Shown: positions 1 to 10,997 of the stretch, one piece after another | Numbering within the stretch: the first letter of the stretch is position 1 | Layout: each line of letters opens with the position of its first letter | Assembly: GCA_951640165.1 (NCBI GenBank) | Contig: OX621257.1 | Location: forward strand, 4,847,201-4,911,200 | DNA: 64,000 bases | DNA from: Pseudoips prasinana | Lineage: Eukaryota > Arthropoda > Insecta > Lepidoptera > Nolidae | Reading direction: 5' to 3' | Notes under the pieces: generated by a model | The model's database searches: none | Seen by the model: only the letters and a program-made list of their open reading frames with translations | Told to the model about the DNA's origin: nothing | Position numbers and translations under genes: made by a program

Positions 1-129
1 TTGGAGAAATTTGACAGATTGGGGTAGCTTGTTGTGCTGGCGTCTGTACATAGAAGCCATTGGTGTGTTTGTTTATGGCATTGTAGCTACGATTTTAATA
101 CACGTTTTTATCTGAAAGAAACATTAATC

Positions 130-355
130 AGAATAATTCGTCATGTTAGCCTAACGACGTCCATTGTTGGATGAAGGTCTCCCTAAAAGATTTCTACAAT
201 GGGACTGTGTCCATCATTTGGAGGGCCATAATCGCCACGCTTGGCAGAGGAGTTTGGGATGGCAGTTTCAAAGTCATAGTACTCAGAGCGAAGTGGATCA
301 CAACGCATATCACTACCCCATCTCACCTCCACGGGGTTAGATAGAGTAGTGATAT
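130..355 (-). repeat. RTE-tailed SINE, diverged copy (in array unit 1)
   Basis: It carries the diagnostic pieces TCCATTGTTGGATGAAGG, CGCCACGCTTGGCAGA and a region ending in CACGGGG, in the order seen at 37420-37660. It recurs in units 2 and 3. It lies head to head with the opposite-strand copy at 480-735. Confidence 0.7.
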
Positions 356-479
356 TTCAGCAAATTTAAATGATACACAGTACAGTTAGGGCGATTTATT
401 CAGAGGTAGAGTCTCTTCTGTTGAGATTGTTTCACTCTCTACGCATACGTGTGAATAAGAGAACTATAATTGTGTAACC

Positions 480-735
480 ATAATGTTAACTGCTGTGTAG
501 TGATGGCATAGAATATAATCACCCCATCTCATCCCGTGGGGAGCGTAGAAATCGACCGAGGGAATACCTACCAGAGAACGAGCAGCAGCGTTTTTCTGTG
601 AACTATGACCATCAAACAGCGATCGCCAACCCGTCTGCCAAGCGTGGTTATTATGGCATATCCCACGATTCTTTGGGAAGGCCTTTGTTCAGCAGTGGAC
701 GTACTTTGACTGACATGATGATGATGATGATGATG
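480..735 (+). repeat. RTE-tailed SINE with (GAT)n end
   Basis: It runs from TGCTGTGTAGTGATGGCATA through CCCATCTCATCCCGTGGGG and GCGATCGCCAACCCGTCTGC to CAGCAGTGGACG and a GAT microsatellite. The last ~45 bp matches the 3' end of the RTE-like LINEs at 25496 and 52696, but the body does not. That is the pattern of a SINE using an RTE tail. Array copies lie at about 2575-2825 and 4585-4835. Confidence 0.75.
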
Positions 736-1455
736 AATGTGAACCGACTATTAATTTTTTCTATTTTCAAAATATAAGCAACATTTATTCTGACCATTTT
801 ATTGTTTTGGTTTCAAGACTTTCAAGTCGTAAGTTTATCAGATATTTATTTTCGGCTCTTTGAAATATGTTTTATTATTGATTTATGAAAGGCCGCCTCT
901 TTTACAAAAATATACCCACAAAAACGAAAGGGTTGGGGATAGTTATGGCAGATATCTTTAATTATTTTGTTATAATATGTTAGAAATATAAGCTCTAGTT
1001 TTAATACCCAAGTTTGGGAGCCAAGCCAAGTTCAAGCCAGGGATACACTATCGATCAACATTTTCGCTATTTGTTTTTAGCTATGTGTGTATGTATAAGC
1101 CAGAAATCTGAATTTATTTTCTTGTTGTTCTCCCACAATGGTCTCCAAGTCTTGTGCCAAATAAAAGTTCAGCGAAATCCTAAATTCGCGAAGAATAAGA
1201 GCGAAATATTTGAATAGGGAACCTAATTTAGGTCCTTTCCTTCGCTAATAAAATAAACAGAAACAAATTATTTTACTCTGGATAACAGTTACGAAGTTTT
1301 TATATTATGAGTCTTATTCGCTTCTGTCTCCCCAAACATTTTAACGAAGAATAGTCCGAGGAAAATCAACTAAAATTGTTTTTTTTAGGCTAGGATCCTC
1401 AACGCCTTTTATTAACGCAGAATAGTCCGAGGAAAATCAACTAAAATTGTTTTTT

Positions 1456-1501
1456 TTAGGCTAGGAGGATATTATGAAAAAATAATATACTCCTAGCCTA
1501 A
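1456..1501. repeat. Hairpin, 20 bp arms and 6 nt loop
   Basis: The arms TTAGGCTAGGAGGATATTAT and ATAATATACTCCTAGCCTAA pair with one mismatch around GAAAAA. The same hairpin sits at 3466-3511 in unit 2. Unit 3 has lost it at its truncated end. Confidence 0.85.
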
Positions 1502-1656
1502 TTTCGGCCACGGCGGTCAGTCTCAATAGAAATTAACGATCTGTGCGGGACGTATAATTAGTGCTCAAGTGTGTGCGCAAACACAGTAGCACTTTCTGTT
1601 CCATCACTGTATTGCGGAGTACTTTACAACCATATAATAGACGGACACAAATTACA

Positions 1657-1760
1657 TCCAGATTCAGAAGAACTAACTGTCCGGCGCGGGATTCGAAAAC
1701 GCAACACGAAGCGGCGAGGCGACTGTCTTAGCCGCTACGCCACACGTGCAGTCATGTCAA
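1657..1760 (-). repeat. SINE-E, tRNA-like head
   Basis: Read on the minus strand it has an A-box-like GTGTGGCGTAGCGG (about 1729-1745) and a B-box-like TTTTCGAATCCCGCG (about 1687-1700), spaced as in a tRNA-derived pol III promoter. A better copy is embedded at 35216-35340, and the unit 2 copy is at 3667-3770. The cloverleaf is too degraded for a tRNA gene. Confidence 0.55.
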
Positions 1761-1991
1761 GTCGTAATAATATATTACATTATAACCAAATATTTATAAG
1801 AATGCGACAGCCCTACACAGAATGGAGCATTTTTCCCGTCCCTTATGTACAGTTGGCCAAATTTCAGTTCCCCAGTCGTTCCAGACGCATTGATGGATGT
1901 AATAGTCCCAACATAAATTATTGTTTCGCTTTGTTCAGGTAAATTATTGTACGGACGAATGTTAACAATATCTCCGATACAAAAGTAAGTT

Positions 1992-2136
1992 GTACAGTCG
2001 CTAGCACATCCAACTACCCCAATCTGTCAAATTTCTTTTATAGATTTTTCAACTTTATCACTTAAGTATAAGGTTCACTTTCAATTGGGGAAATTTGCCA
2101 GATTGAGGTAGCTTGTTGCGCAGCTGGCGTCTGTAC
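1992..2136. repeat. Foldback FB-2 at the array unit junction
   Basis: Two arms face each other: GCTAGCACATCCAACTACCC on the left and GAGGTAGCTTGTTGCG with CTGGCGTCTGTACAT on the right, with AATCTGTCAAATTTC-like inner parts. A solitary copy of the same foldback is at 12697-12818. The junction at about 4002-4146 is identical in form, so the array period runs from FB-2 to FB-2. Confidence 0.75.
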
Positions 2137-5100
2137 ATATAAGCCATTGGTGTGTTTGTTCATGGCATTGTAGCTACGATTTTAATACACGTTTTTATCT
2201 GAAAGTAACATTAAACAGAATAATTCGTCATGTTAGCTTAATGACGTCCATTGTTGGATGAAGGTCTTCCTAAAAGATCTCTACAATGGGACTGTGTCCA
2301 TCATTTGGAGGGCCATAATCGCCTCGCTTGGCAGAGGAGTTTGGGATGGCAGTTTCAAAGTCATAGTACTCAGAGCGAAGTGGATCACAACGCATATCAC
2401 TACCCCACCTCACCTCCACGGGGTTAGATAGAGTAGTGATATTTAAGCAAATTTAAATGATACACAGTACAGTTAGGGCGATTTAATCAGAGGTAGAGTC
2501 TCTTCTGTTGAGATTGTTTCACTCTCTACGCATACGTGTGAATAAGAGAACTATAATTGTGTAACCATAATGTGAACTGCTGTGTAGTGATGGCATAGAA
2601 TATAATCACCCCATCTCATCTCGTGGGGGGTGTAAGAATCGACCGAGGGAACACCTACCAGAGAACGAGCAGCAGCGTTTTTCCGTGAACTATGACCATC
2701 AAACAGCGATCGCCAACCCGTCTGCCAAGCGTGGTTATTATGGCATATCCCACCATTCTTTGGGGAGGCCTTTGTTTAGCAGTGGACGTACTTTGGCTGA
2801 CTTGATGATGATGATGATGATGAATGTGAACCGACTATTTATTTTTTCTATTTTCAAACTATAAGTAACATTTATTCTGACCATCTTATTGTTTTGGTTT
2901 GAAGTCGCAAGTTTATCAGATATTTATGTTCGGCTCTTTGAAATATGTTTTATTATTGATTTATGTAAGGCCGCGTCTTTTACAAAAATATATGCACAAA
3001 AACGAAAGGGTTGGGGATAGTTATGGCAGATATTTTTAATTATTTTGTTATAATATGTTAGAAACATAAGCTCTAGTTTTAATGCCCAAGTAGGTTTGGG
3101 AGCCAAGCCAAGTTCAAGCCAGGGATACACTATCGATCAACATTTTCGCTATTTGTTTTTAGCTCTGTGTGTATGTATAAGCCAGAAATCTGAATTTATT
3201 TTCTTGTTGTTCTCCCACAATGGTCTCCAAGTCTTGTGCCAAATAAAAGTTCAGCGAAATCCTAAATTCGCGAAGAATAAGAGCGAAATATTTGAATAGG
3301 GAACCTAATTTAGGTCCTTTCCCTCGCTAATAAAATAAACAGAAACAAATTATTTTACTCTGGATAACAGTACGAAGTTTTTATATTATGAGTCTTATTC
3401 GCTTCTGTCTCCCCAAACATTTTAACGAAGAATAGTCCGAGGAAAATCAACTAAAATTGTTTTTTTTAGGCTAGGAGGATATTATGAAAAAATAATATAC
3501 TCCTAGCCTAATTTCGGCCACGGCGGTCAGTCTCAATAGAAATTAACGATCTGTGCGGGACGTATAATTAGTGCTCAAGTGTGTGCGCAAACACAGTAGC
3601 ACTTTCTGTTCCATCACTGTATTGCGGAGTACTTTACAACCATATAATAGACGGACACAAATTACATCCAGATTCAGAAGAACTAACTGTCCGGCGCGGG
3701 ATTCGAAAACGCAACACGAAGCGGCGAGGCGACTGTCTTAGCCGCTACGCCACACGTGCAGTCATGTCAAGTCGTAATAATATATTACTTTATAACCAAA
3801 TATTTATAAGAATGCGACAGCCCTACACAGAATGGAGCATTTTTCCCGTCCCTTATGTACAGTTGGCCAAATTTCAGTTCCCCAGTCGTTCCAGACGCAT
3901 TGATGGATGTAATAGTCCCAACATAAATTATTGTTTCGCTTTGTTCAAGTAAATTATTGTACGGACGAATGTTAACAATATCTCCGATACAAAAGTAAGT
4001 TGTACAGTCGCTAGCACATCCAACTACCCCAATCTGTCAAATTTCTTTTATAGATTTTTCAACTTTATCACTTAAGTATAAGGTTCACTTTCAATTGGGG
4101 AAATTTGCCAGATTGAGGTAGCTTGTTGCGCAGCTGGCGTCTGTACATATAAGCCATTGGTGTGTTTGTTCATGGCATTGTAGCTACGATTTTAATACAC
4201 GTTTTTATCTGAAAGTAACATTAAACAGAATAATTCGTCATGTTAGCTTAATGACGTCCATTGTTGGATGAAGGTCTTCCTAAAAGATCTCTACAATGGG
4301 ACTGTGTCCATCATTTGGAGGGCCATAATCGCCTCGCTTGGCAGAGGAGTTTGGGATGGCAGTTTCAAAGTCATAGTACTCAGAGCGAAGTGGATCACAA
4401 CGCATATCACTACCCCACCTCACCTCCACGGGGTTAGATAGAGTAGTGATATTTAAGCAAATTTAAATGATACACAGTACAGTTAGGGCGATTTAATCAG
4501 AGGTAGAGTCTCTTCTGTTGAGATTGTTTCACTCTCTACGCATACGTGTGAATAAGAGAACTATAATTGTGTAACCATAATGTGAACTGCTGTGTAGTGA
4601 TGGCATAGAATATAATCACCCCATCTCATCTCGTGGGGGGTGTAAGAATCGACCGAGGGAACACCTACCAGAGAACGAGCAGCAGCGTTTTTCCGTGAAC
4701 TATGACCATCAAACAGCGATCGCCAACCCGTCTGCCAAGCGTGGTTATTATGGCATATCCCACCATTCTTTGGGGAGGCCTTTGTTCAGCAGTGGACGTA
4801 CTTTGGCTGACTTGATGATGATGATGATGATGAATGTGAACCGACTATTTATTTTTTCTATTTTCAAACTATAAGTAACATTTATTCTGACCATCTTATT
4901 GTTTTGGTTTGAAGTCGCAAGTTTATCAGATATTTATGTTCGGCTCTTTGAAATATGTTTTATTATTGATTTATGTAAGGCCGCGTCTTTTACAAAAATA
5001 TATGCACAAAAACGAAAGGGTTGGGGATAGTTATGGCAGATATTTTTAATTATTTTGTTATAATATGTTAGAAACATAAGCTCTAGTTTTAATGCCCAAG

Positions 5101-5483
5101 TAGGTTTGGGAGCCAAGCCAAGTTCAAGCCAGGGATACACTATCGATCAACATTTTCGCTATTTGTTTTTAGCTATGTGTGTATGTATTAAGCCAGAAAT
5201 TTGGATTTATTTTCTTGTTGTTCTCCCACAATGGTCTCCAAGTCTTGTGCCAAATAAAAGTTCTACGAAATTCTAAATTCGCGAAGAATAAAAGCGAAAT
5301 ATTTGAATAGGGAACCTAATTTAGGTCCTTTCCCTCGCTAATAAAATAAACAGAAACAAATTATTTTACTCTGGATAACAGTACGAAGTTTTTATATTAT
5401 GAGTCTTATTCGCTTCTGTCTCCCCAAACATTTTAACGAAGAATAGTCCGGGTAAAATCAACGAAAATTGTATTTTTTTTATA

Positions 5484-5808
5484 CCCAGTCTCAATAGAGG
5501 CTATCTGCGCGGGACGTGTTATAGTGCTCAAGTGTTTGCGCAAACACAGGATCAGTATCTATTCCATCACTCTCATGATCCGATGGGACGCCTAACGGCA
5601 CGACCGGAAAGAGGTCAGGTACAGGACCGACGGCTTTACGTGCTCTTCGAAGCACGGGGATACAATACCGCCAACTCCCAGACTTCGGGCTGATTCTGAG
5701 AAATTTTTCTTTTTACAGAAAAGTTCCAAAATCACTTTTGGCCCGACCCCGGATTTGAACCCCGTTCTCTGCGGTAAAACACGCTACCGCTAGACCAACG
5801 AGGTAGTT
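5484..5808 (-). repeat. SINE-A, full copy with tRNA-derived head
   Basis: The head is at the high-coordinate end. On the minus strand it reads GTTGGTCTAGCGGTAGCG (A box) and then GGTTCAAATCC (B box), so it is a tRNA-derived SINE. The body carries conserved blocks such as AGAAATTTCTCAGAATCAGC, CCTGACCTCTTTCCGGTCGT and GCGCAAACACTTGAGC. It abuts the truncated third array unit. Confidence 0.85.
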
Positions 5809-5849
5809 TTTTATATACAGTATACGTAGGGTTGCCAAACGTCCCGTAC

Positions 5850-6000
5850 TTTCGGATCGGATTTTTCTGTTCAGAAAATTTCTCAGTATCAGCCCGATGT
5901 CTGGGAGTTGGCGGTATTATATACCCGTGTCAGGTTAGGTACAGGAGTACCTGACCTCTTTCTATTCATGTCGCTAGTCGTCCCGTGGCAGCATGAGAGA
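5850..6000 (+). repeat. SINE-A, headless fragment
   Basis: This has the AATTTCTCAGTATCAGCCCG, CTGGGAGTTGGCGG and CCTGACCTCTTT blocks in plus orientation. It faces the copy at 5484-5808, giving an inverted pair. The head and distal body are missing. Confidence 0.75.
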
Positions 6001-6142
6001 AAGCAAGAGTTTCCGAGCTTTGGAGGGTACGTAACGTATGTACATAGCCCACTTACACGACTCTGCTCAAACACCACTCCTACCAATCACCGCCCTAAAC
6101 TAAAACGACCGCTGGCGGTCCACTCATCGACAGCTTGCATAA

Positions 6143-6330
6143 AATAAAATAAAAAAGGATTTTATTCACGTAGACTTTAAAAAAGCGCTTGTAAATAGGC
6201 AGAACATGTTTGTAGTAATATAGTTGTATACATTATTATTTCTAGTAACATAGATATTTAGGTATACATTGTATGAAAACATTTATAAAATTTATTTTAT
6301 TATAGCAATGATATTTAGCTAGATCAAGTT
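6143..6330 (-). repeat. LINE 3' end (ACGTGAATAAAA-tail family)
   Basis: Read on the minus strand it ends in CAAGCGCTTTTTTAAAGTC, then ACGTGAATAAAA and a T/A-rich tail. Five other copies in the window share this end. Only untranslated 3' sequence is present. Confidence 0.7.
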
Positions 6331-6334
6331 ATTA

Positions 6335-6965
6335 TGCCTAGTCGTCCACGCATCTGCAGCTAGCAGACGCCCAGTTTTCCATGCGCCGACCGCTCCCGCT
6401 CTTCACGACAGACACAGTTCGCAATCAGTTTCCATTGAAGCAAGCCGTATTTTTTACTAAGCCGCGACAGCTTACAGTCAGCACGCGGACACCGAGCTGA
6501 GCGGTCGTCTGCAACGTGTGACCAGCGAGGTGTCAACAACCGAGAAGTCTGATGGCGGGAAGCTTACTGATACCGAGCTGTCTGCTAATTTATGTTGTCA
6601 ATATAAAATACATATTTTTTTGATGTGAAACATGTATAGCCGCACGTAAACCCGATTTCTGGCGTGGCGACGCATGCCGTGGCGACGCATGCCTTGGCAA
6701 CGCGTCGCCACGCTATACGATGGTATATATATACAGTCTATATGCAGTAGTGTGTACGGTATGGCGACGCGTCGCCATGCGCCATGCGCAATGAAAATAA
6801 ATGTTTATTCAATAAATAGTCATCGTTATCTGGAAAAAAATCGTAATATTTTATTTTATCATTATGAAATATTTAGTTCCTATCACAATAATTATTTTCT
6901 TTTCTGCATATTACTTTTACAAAATAATGTTGATGTTTCACATCTGCCAGGCGTCCCGTGACGGC
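6335..6965. other. Gene-free, locally CpG-rich stretch with a palindromic patch
   Basis: No gene is recognised. At 6660-6795 the 13-mer TGGCGACGCATGC is tandemly repeated and followed by its inverted form. The patch includes the perfect palindrome ATGGCGACGCGTCGCCAT at about 6761-6778. Part of 6535-6605 (TCTGATGGCGGGAAGCTT) recurs at 43118-43185, so at least that piece is an old repeat. Confidence 0.5.
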
Positions 6966-6967
6966 TC

Positions 6968-7240
6968 GGATTTTTTTATATAATAGGATGGCAAACGAGC
7001 TTGTGTGTCACCTGATGGTAAGTGATCACCGCCGCTCATGGACACTCGCAACACCAGAGGAGCCCCAAGTGCGTTGCCGGCCTTTAAGAAAAGAATAGGC
7101 TCGCTTGTTGAAGGTTGCCATGTCATACCGGATCGGAAACACCTCCGCAGCTAATTGATTCCACAGAGCGATAGTGCGCGGCAAAAAGTTTCTTGTGAAA
7201 CGCACAGTGGTAGATGACCATTCATCCAGGTGATACTATA
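6968..7240 (+). repeat. Rep-H, diverged variant
   Basis: It shares GTCACCTGATGGTAAGTGAT, CACTCGCAACACCAGAGGAG and GCGTTGCCGGCCTTTAA with the Rep-H copies at 12125 and 60150. It then diverges into a tail (GTTTCTTGTGAAACGCACAG) not seen in the others, so it may be a distinct subfamily. Confidence 0.7.
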
Positions 7241-7409
7241 TCGCAAGGCCACGACTTAAAGCCCATATTTGAATGATAGTCGGGTGCTAGCAGAGTCGCA
7301 TAATTCGGCTATGACCTTAAGTCTGTCAGTGCTGGTTGTAGACTTAAGACGACAGACGTAAAGTCGAGTCCGACGCTTACTGGACTACTCCGATTCTAAG
7401 GTAAATATA

Positions 7410-7545
7410 TACCTTCTCCCATCAGGTACCAAGAAAAGTCCACGGCAGGTTAGGTTTAGTCGGTGCGAGTCCAACATACCCACCCGCAGACACTTTTTGC
7501 GGGTGACACGCCAAGACACCCCCCCTGCCTTATCAAAAAAGAAAG
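7410..7545 (+). repeat. LINE 3'-UTR fragment related to 10998-11639
   Basis: It contains ACATACCCACCCGCAGACAC and CCCCCTGCCTTATCAAAAAA, the distal 3'-UTR and A-rich tail also present, in the opposite orientation, at 10998-11085. Confidence 0.65.
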
Positions 7546-7634
7546 GTAAGTAGGTACTGCGATACGATAAAGTTCAATAAATTAAGTGGGATTAAATCAA
7601 ATAGACGTTCATAGCCAGATACCCTCACCATTTC

Positions 7635-7865
7635 GTTAGTGATTGGCGAGGTTAAACAACTAGACTTGCGGTCAGTCCATAGATGGGTGACCGCCAAAGT
7701 AAGTGGTTTAAATTCTGAGCGTTGCCATGCATGGAGTGCACGTTAAGCTGTCGGTCCCGGCGGTAGCAATTAGGCAACAGTCGTTAAGCCATGTCAGAGG
7801 CTTACTGGGCGGTTTGAACAACTCTGAATCTAGGGTAACCACTGCCCATACGATAAGTAAGTAGT
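7635..7865 (+). repeat. 5S-rRNA-like SINE
   Basis: Bases 7645-7700 read GCGAGGTTAAACAACTAGAC, then GCGGTCAGTCCATAGATGGG and TGACCGCC. Metazoan 5S rRNA has the same order: a box-A-like GTTAAGCAAC, then GGTTAGTA and GATGGGTGACCGC (box C). A body follows ending in CCACTGCCCATACGATAAG. Other copies lie at 25157-25325, 47258-47345, 49935-50005, 52262-52375 and 60478-60712. Only the internal-promoter half of 5S resembles; it is not a functional 5S gene. Confidence 0.65.
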
Positions 7866-7924
7866 AATAACCAAATATGTAGATTAAATTCCAGGGATGA
7901 AGCCGCGGGTGGAAGCCAGTATGT

Positions 7925-8228
7925 ATACATATAATAAAATCGTAGGAAAGTCAAAACTGTACATTGAATATTTTTTTAAAAGGATACTTGGGGCGTGATC
8001 TACAATCGATATCGAAGCCAAAAATATCGTTTTTAGCATTTTTGTCTCTGTGTCTGTCCGGGCTAAACTCGAAAAGTACTTCATGGATTTTCTTCAAATT
8101 TTACATGAATATTACTAAGAGGTCGAGTCAACATATAGGCTACATATTATCACGCTATCTCCTACGGGGGAGGGGCTGTGATAATTTATAAAACTTAACG
8201 CGGGTAAAACCGCAGGGCACAGCTAAGT
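7925..8228 (+). repeat. Rep-G, long form
   Basis: It runs from TATAATAAAATCGTAGGAAA through GATCTACAATCGATATCGAA and CCTACGGGGGAGGGGCTGTG to GGGTAAAACCGCAGGGCACA. Rep-G is the most frequent family here. I read the ACCGCGGGGCACAGCTAG end as one terminus. No coding capacity and no tRNA-like head are visible. Confidence 0.85.
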
Positions 8229-8295
8229 CTTCTATAATGGAAGTCGAGAGGACTGGTTTACCGAGCGCCACTGCTGTTTTTAAATCTACTAAAAA

Positions 8296-8578
8296 CTGGT
8301 CAAGTGCGAGTCGGACTCGCAAACAAGGGGTTCCGTACCATTATCTATAAAAACGAGCAAAAAATTCACGTTTGCTGTATGGGAGCCCCCTTAAATATTT
8401 TTTATACTTTGTTTTTTAGTATTCGTTGTTATAGCGGCAACAGATATACATCATCTGTGAAAATGTCAACTGTCTAACTATCACGGTTCACGAGATACAG
8501 CCTGGTGACAGACGGACAGACAGCGAAGTCTTAGTAATAGGGTCCCGTTTTACCCTTTGGGTACGGAACCCTAAAAAA
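8296..8578 (+). repeat. Rep-I (GTTCCGTACC family)
   Basis: It starts with AAGTGCGAGTCGGACTCGC and GGGGTTCCGTACC and closes with TTTGGGTACGGAACCCTAAA. The ends hold GGTTCCGTACC and its inverse, so the element has short inverted termini. The other copies are at 53388 and 53982. Confidence 0.85.
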
Positions 8579-8764
8579 AAGAGCCGAATCTCGTTTAGAT
8601 GAATATCACAGTGAGTTGCGCCTAATTGGAATTGGTTTCGCTCAGCTTCAACGGGTTTCCTGGGATTTCATAGTCATAAATGTGACATTTTAACTGTTTA
8701 TTAGCTTCTAACCAACTTCAAAAAGAAGAGAATTATCAATTCGGCTATATGTTTTATTTGTATG

Positions 8765-8870
8765 TTACGCGATAGACGTGGCAAAAGAGATGCGCAAAGA
8801 TCGTGACAAATGGAAATGCGTTGTCTCTGCCTACCCCTCTAGGCGTGAATCTATCTATGTAAGTATGTAT
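8765..8870 (+). repeat. LINE ORF C-terminus, (GTAT)n-tailed family
   Basis: The frame encodes a peptide ending KDRDKWKCVVSAYPS, matching the C-termini at 17218 and 37146 (KDRDKWKSVVSAYPSGKQA and stop), followed by a TATGTAAG/TATGTATG tail. This is the last part of a non-LTR element. The clade is not certain. Confidence 0.6.
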
Positions 8871-8954
8871 GTTACGCGGTTTCTCGTTTACGTTATTTGT
8901 GTAATCAGTGGTTATAAAGAAAACTGTTTCAACAAATGTAATGTAATGACGATA

Positions 8955-9022
8955 GCTGAGATCCCTCCCCCCCCCCCGGGATGAGATGAGGTGGTGATAT
9001 TCTATGCCGTCACCACACAGCA
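8955..9022 (-). repeat. RTE-tailed SINE, 5' fragment
   Basis: A run of 11 C is followed by GGGATGAGATGAGGTGGTGA and TATGCCGTCACCACACAGCA, which is the start of the family read on the minus strand. Confidence 0.65.
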
Positions 9023-9029
9023 ATATCTA

Positions 9030-9490
9030 TATATATAAATAAAACGTAGGCACACGCTCGCTACGTCGTAGGCGTCGTCTATCTTCAACAATATGCCCTC
9101 CAGCAACAATATGCCTGAAGCCAGCTGGAACATCGACGCCACCACAGCTTGACCCTCTCTCCAAAACACGGTGGTGTAAAACCTTGACCTCCTTAAGGGC
9201 GGTTGATATTTTATAAAGTACTAGCCCGGTTCGTGCTTCGCTACGTATAAGGCAGTATAGTAATAAAAAAAATGATTATTAAGTTCATTTATTCCAATAA
9301 AAAAATATTTAAAAATGCTTAAAGATGTTGATTTTACACTTTTTCAAGACTTTTTTTAAATTTTCTCTACGTATAAACCTTCCCTGGACTTCCACGAATA
9401 ATTCAAGACCAAAATTAGCCAAATCGGTAAAGGCGTTGTTGAGTTATAACATTACAACGAAAAGTGGCATTGATTTTTATATATATATAG
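9030..9490. other. No gene seen
   Basis: This is AT-rich with a short CTAGCCCGGTTCGTGCTTCG piece near 9222 that may be a degraded transposon end. No coding pattern is present. Confidence 0.5.
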
Positions 9491-9637
9491 ATGTAACACG
9501 AGACTATGATCACGTTGCACTTTGTGGGTTCGATTCCTACCCAGGACCGATATTTGTGAACATGAACATGTCTGTTTGTCCTGAATCTAGGTGTAATTTT
9601 CTATATAAGTATGTATTTACGAAAAAAATGTAGTGTA
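9491..9637 (+). repeat. SINE-C, 5' part
   Basis: It has the B-box-like TGGGTTCGATTCCTACCCAG, then GATATTTGTGAACATGAACA and the CTATATAAGTATGTATTTAC body. The A-box end is decayed. Confidence 0.7.
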
Positions 9638-9639
9638 TA

Positions 9640-9800
9640 AGTTATTTATTTATTTAAACTTTAGTACAGCGAGCATGTATAGGCGGACTTAATGCCAAAT
9701 GCATTTTCGACCAGTCAACCTTAGGGTAGTGCAGAGAGATCATGGTAGGTGCATTTGGGTTATATAAAATGTTTTTTTACTTATTATTCGTATAATTAAA
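9640..9800 (+). repeat. LINE 3'-UTR fragment, inverted relative to 11090-11257
   Basis: GGCGGACTTAATGCCAAATG, TTTTCGACCAGTCAACCTTA and TTATTATTCGTATAATTAAA occur here in plus orientation and in the inserted LINE at 10998-11639 in minus orientation. The two could fold across 1.3 kb. Confidence 0.75.
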
Positions 9801-9827
9801 CTAATAATAATTACGAATAGTTTCCAT

Positions 9828-9905
9828 AATACAAGCTTTGCTTAGTTTGGGATCAGATGGCCATGTGTGAATAAATGCCCCGGGATATTATTATTGTGAA
9901 TAACA
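9828..9905 (+). repeat. SINE-C, 3' tail
   Basis: CAAGCTTTGCTTAGTTTGGG, ATCAGATGGCCATGTGTGAA and a terminal ATATTATTATT are the conserved 3' end of SINE-C. Confidence 0.7.
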
Positions 9906-10224
9906 AAATCTCTCTCTCTTAATATTCCAACAAATACACAAGTGCCATTCACTCCTGGTTTATTCAACGGTTGCCTGGAAGAGATCCTAGGGACTAGGCC
10001 CCCATTTGTACAATCTACATATTCATAGTTTTTTGTATGTTATTTTTTTCGGTGTACAATACACAGTTACTTACTACTTATAAGCCAACAATAATATTAA
10101 AATCGAGTTGTGGAAATCTGACTAGTTTACCTTGCCAACTAAAAGCTTCCATTTGTTAGTTTATTTACGATAAGACACTAGCATGATTTTAAACTCAATA
10201 CACAGTCACAGATGCAAATAGCTA

Positions 10225-10372
10225 ACAGGCAGAATAAATAACTTACAGTTAGACACAGAATACATAATCGGGCTCATCACAGAAATATTTTTCCTGGGTG
10301 GGGATCAAACCCAGGACCTCTAGCTTAGCTGTCAGGATCACTAACCACTAGAACAAAAGGCCAGTCCTATTT
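10225..10372 (-). repeat. SINE-D, tRNA-derived
   Basis: Read on the minus strand it has TTCTAGTGGTTAGTGATCC (A-box-like) and GGGTTTGATCCCCACC (B-box-like). A sister copy on the plus strand is at 18403-18555. Confidence 0.7.
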
Positions 10373-10384
10373 ATAATGAGGCCA

Positions 10385-10624
10385 GGGGCTCTACCGGCTA
10401 AGTCGCCGAACATCGATTTCTTTAATTGCGTTCAAATAAATAAAGGTCAAAAATGACTTAATCAATCGTTAAATCAGCTTCAACGTTGACAATCGATTCC
10501 GGACCATTTATGATGTCACATGTGCTCATGGAAGCCGATTTAACGATTGATTAAGTCATTTTCACTTTTATTTATTTGAACGCCATTTAAGAAATCGATT
10601 ATCGGCGACTTAGCCGGTAGAGCC
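10385..10624. mobile_element. FB-1 foldback MITE
   Basis: This is a 240 bp element with ~100 bp inverted arms. The ends are GGGGCTCTACCGGCTAAGTC and its inverse. Inside are GGCGTTCAAATAAATAAAGG-like and ACTTAATCAATCGTTAAATC blocks and their inverses, with a short middle containing CGGACCATTTATGA. There is no coding capacity. Other copies are at 41330, 45238 (split) and 52451. Confidence 0.85.
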
Positions 10625-10821
10625 ACGGATACTTATAAACTTAATTCTAATTATTGAAATGAAAACTTCGATAAGCGCGTTGAGTACTTTTTGGGTGTAC
10701 AAAAATCATGGAATTCTCGTCATCGCACGTCACGCTTACTATGAGCTACATATATGTATACTGTGTATATGTACATGTGTACTTTTTGGTTGAACATAAA
10801 GCATGAAACTCGCGTCAATGT

Positions 10822-10857
10822 CTTCCCATGAGCTACGAGTATGTAGCTCATGGGAAG
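10822..10857. repeat. Perfect inverted repeat, 15 bp arms
   Basis: CTTCCCATGAGCTAC and GTAGCTCATGGGAAG are separated by GAGTAT. A nearby ATGAGCTACATATATG at about 10740 suggests a local inverted duplication. Confidence 0.85.
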
Positions 10858-10997
10858 CGTTCAGTGAAGTGTCTATTTATTATATTTTAGATTAGATATA
10901 TAGATTTTACTTCTATCGGCAGTCCCCAAAGATTGTCCCGTATTTTTTACATTCTTTTTAAAGATTGTGTTTGACCAGAATCCCCCTGATGGTACCT

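Larger units (their letters stand above)
1..5480. repeat. Tandem array of a ~2,010 bp unit (2.7 copies, open to the left)
   Basis: Three copies lie head to tail: 1-2084, 2085-4094 and 4095-about 5480. Units 2 and 3 are exactly 2,010 bp apart and differ at only a few bases up to about 5180. Unit 1 is longer because about 72 bp around 1390-1460 is duplicated. Unit 3 becomes more diverged after 5180 and stops near 5480, where a separate SINE-A copy begins. Each unit holds two RTE-tailed SINE pieces in opposite orientation, a hairpin, SINE-A and SINE-E relics, and half of foldback FB-2 at each end. The window starts inside FB-2, so the array probably extends upstream. No gene is supported; a 123-codon frame repeated at 1571 and 3581 runs through SINE sequence. 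Confidence 0.93.

Noticed and set aside
1571..1942. 123-codon open frame conserved in two array units as a gene
   Set aside because: It runs through SINE-A and SINE-E sequence, and its repetition is explained by the tandem duplication. No domain is visible.
7645..7700. 5S rRNA gene
   Set aside because: Only the internal promoter half resembles 5S, and it continues into a dispersed repeat body.
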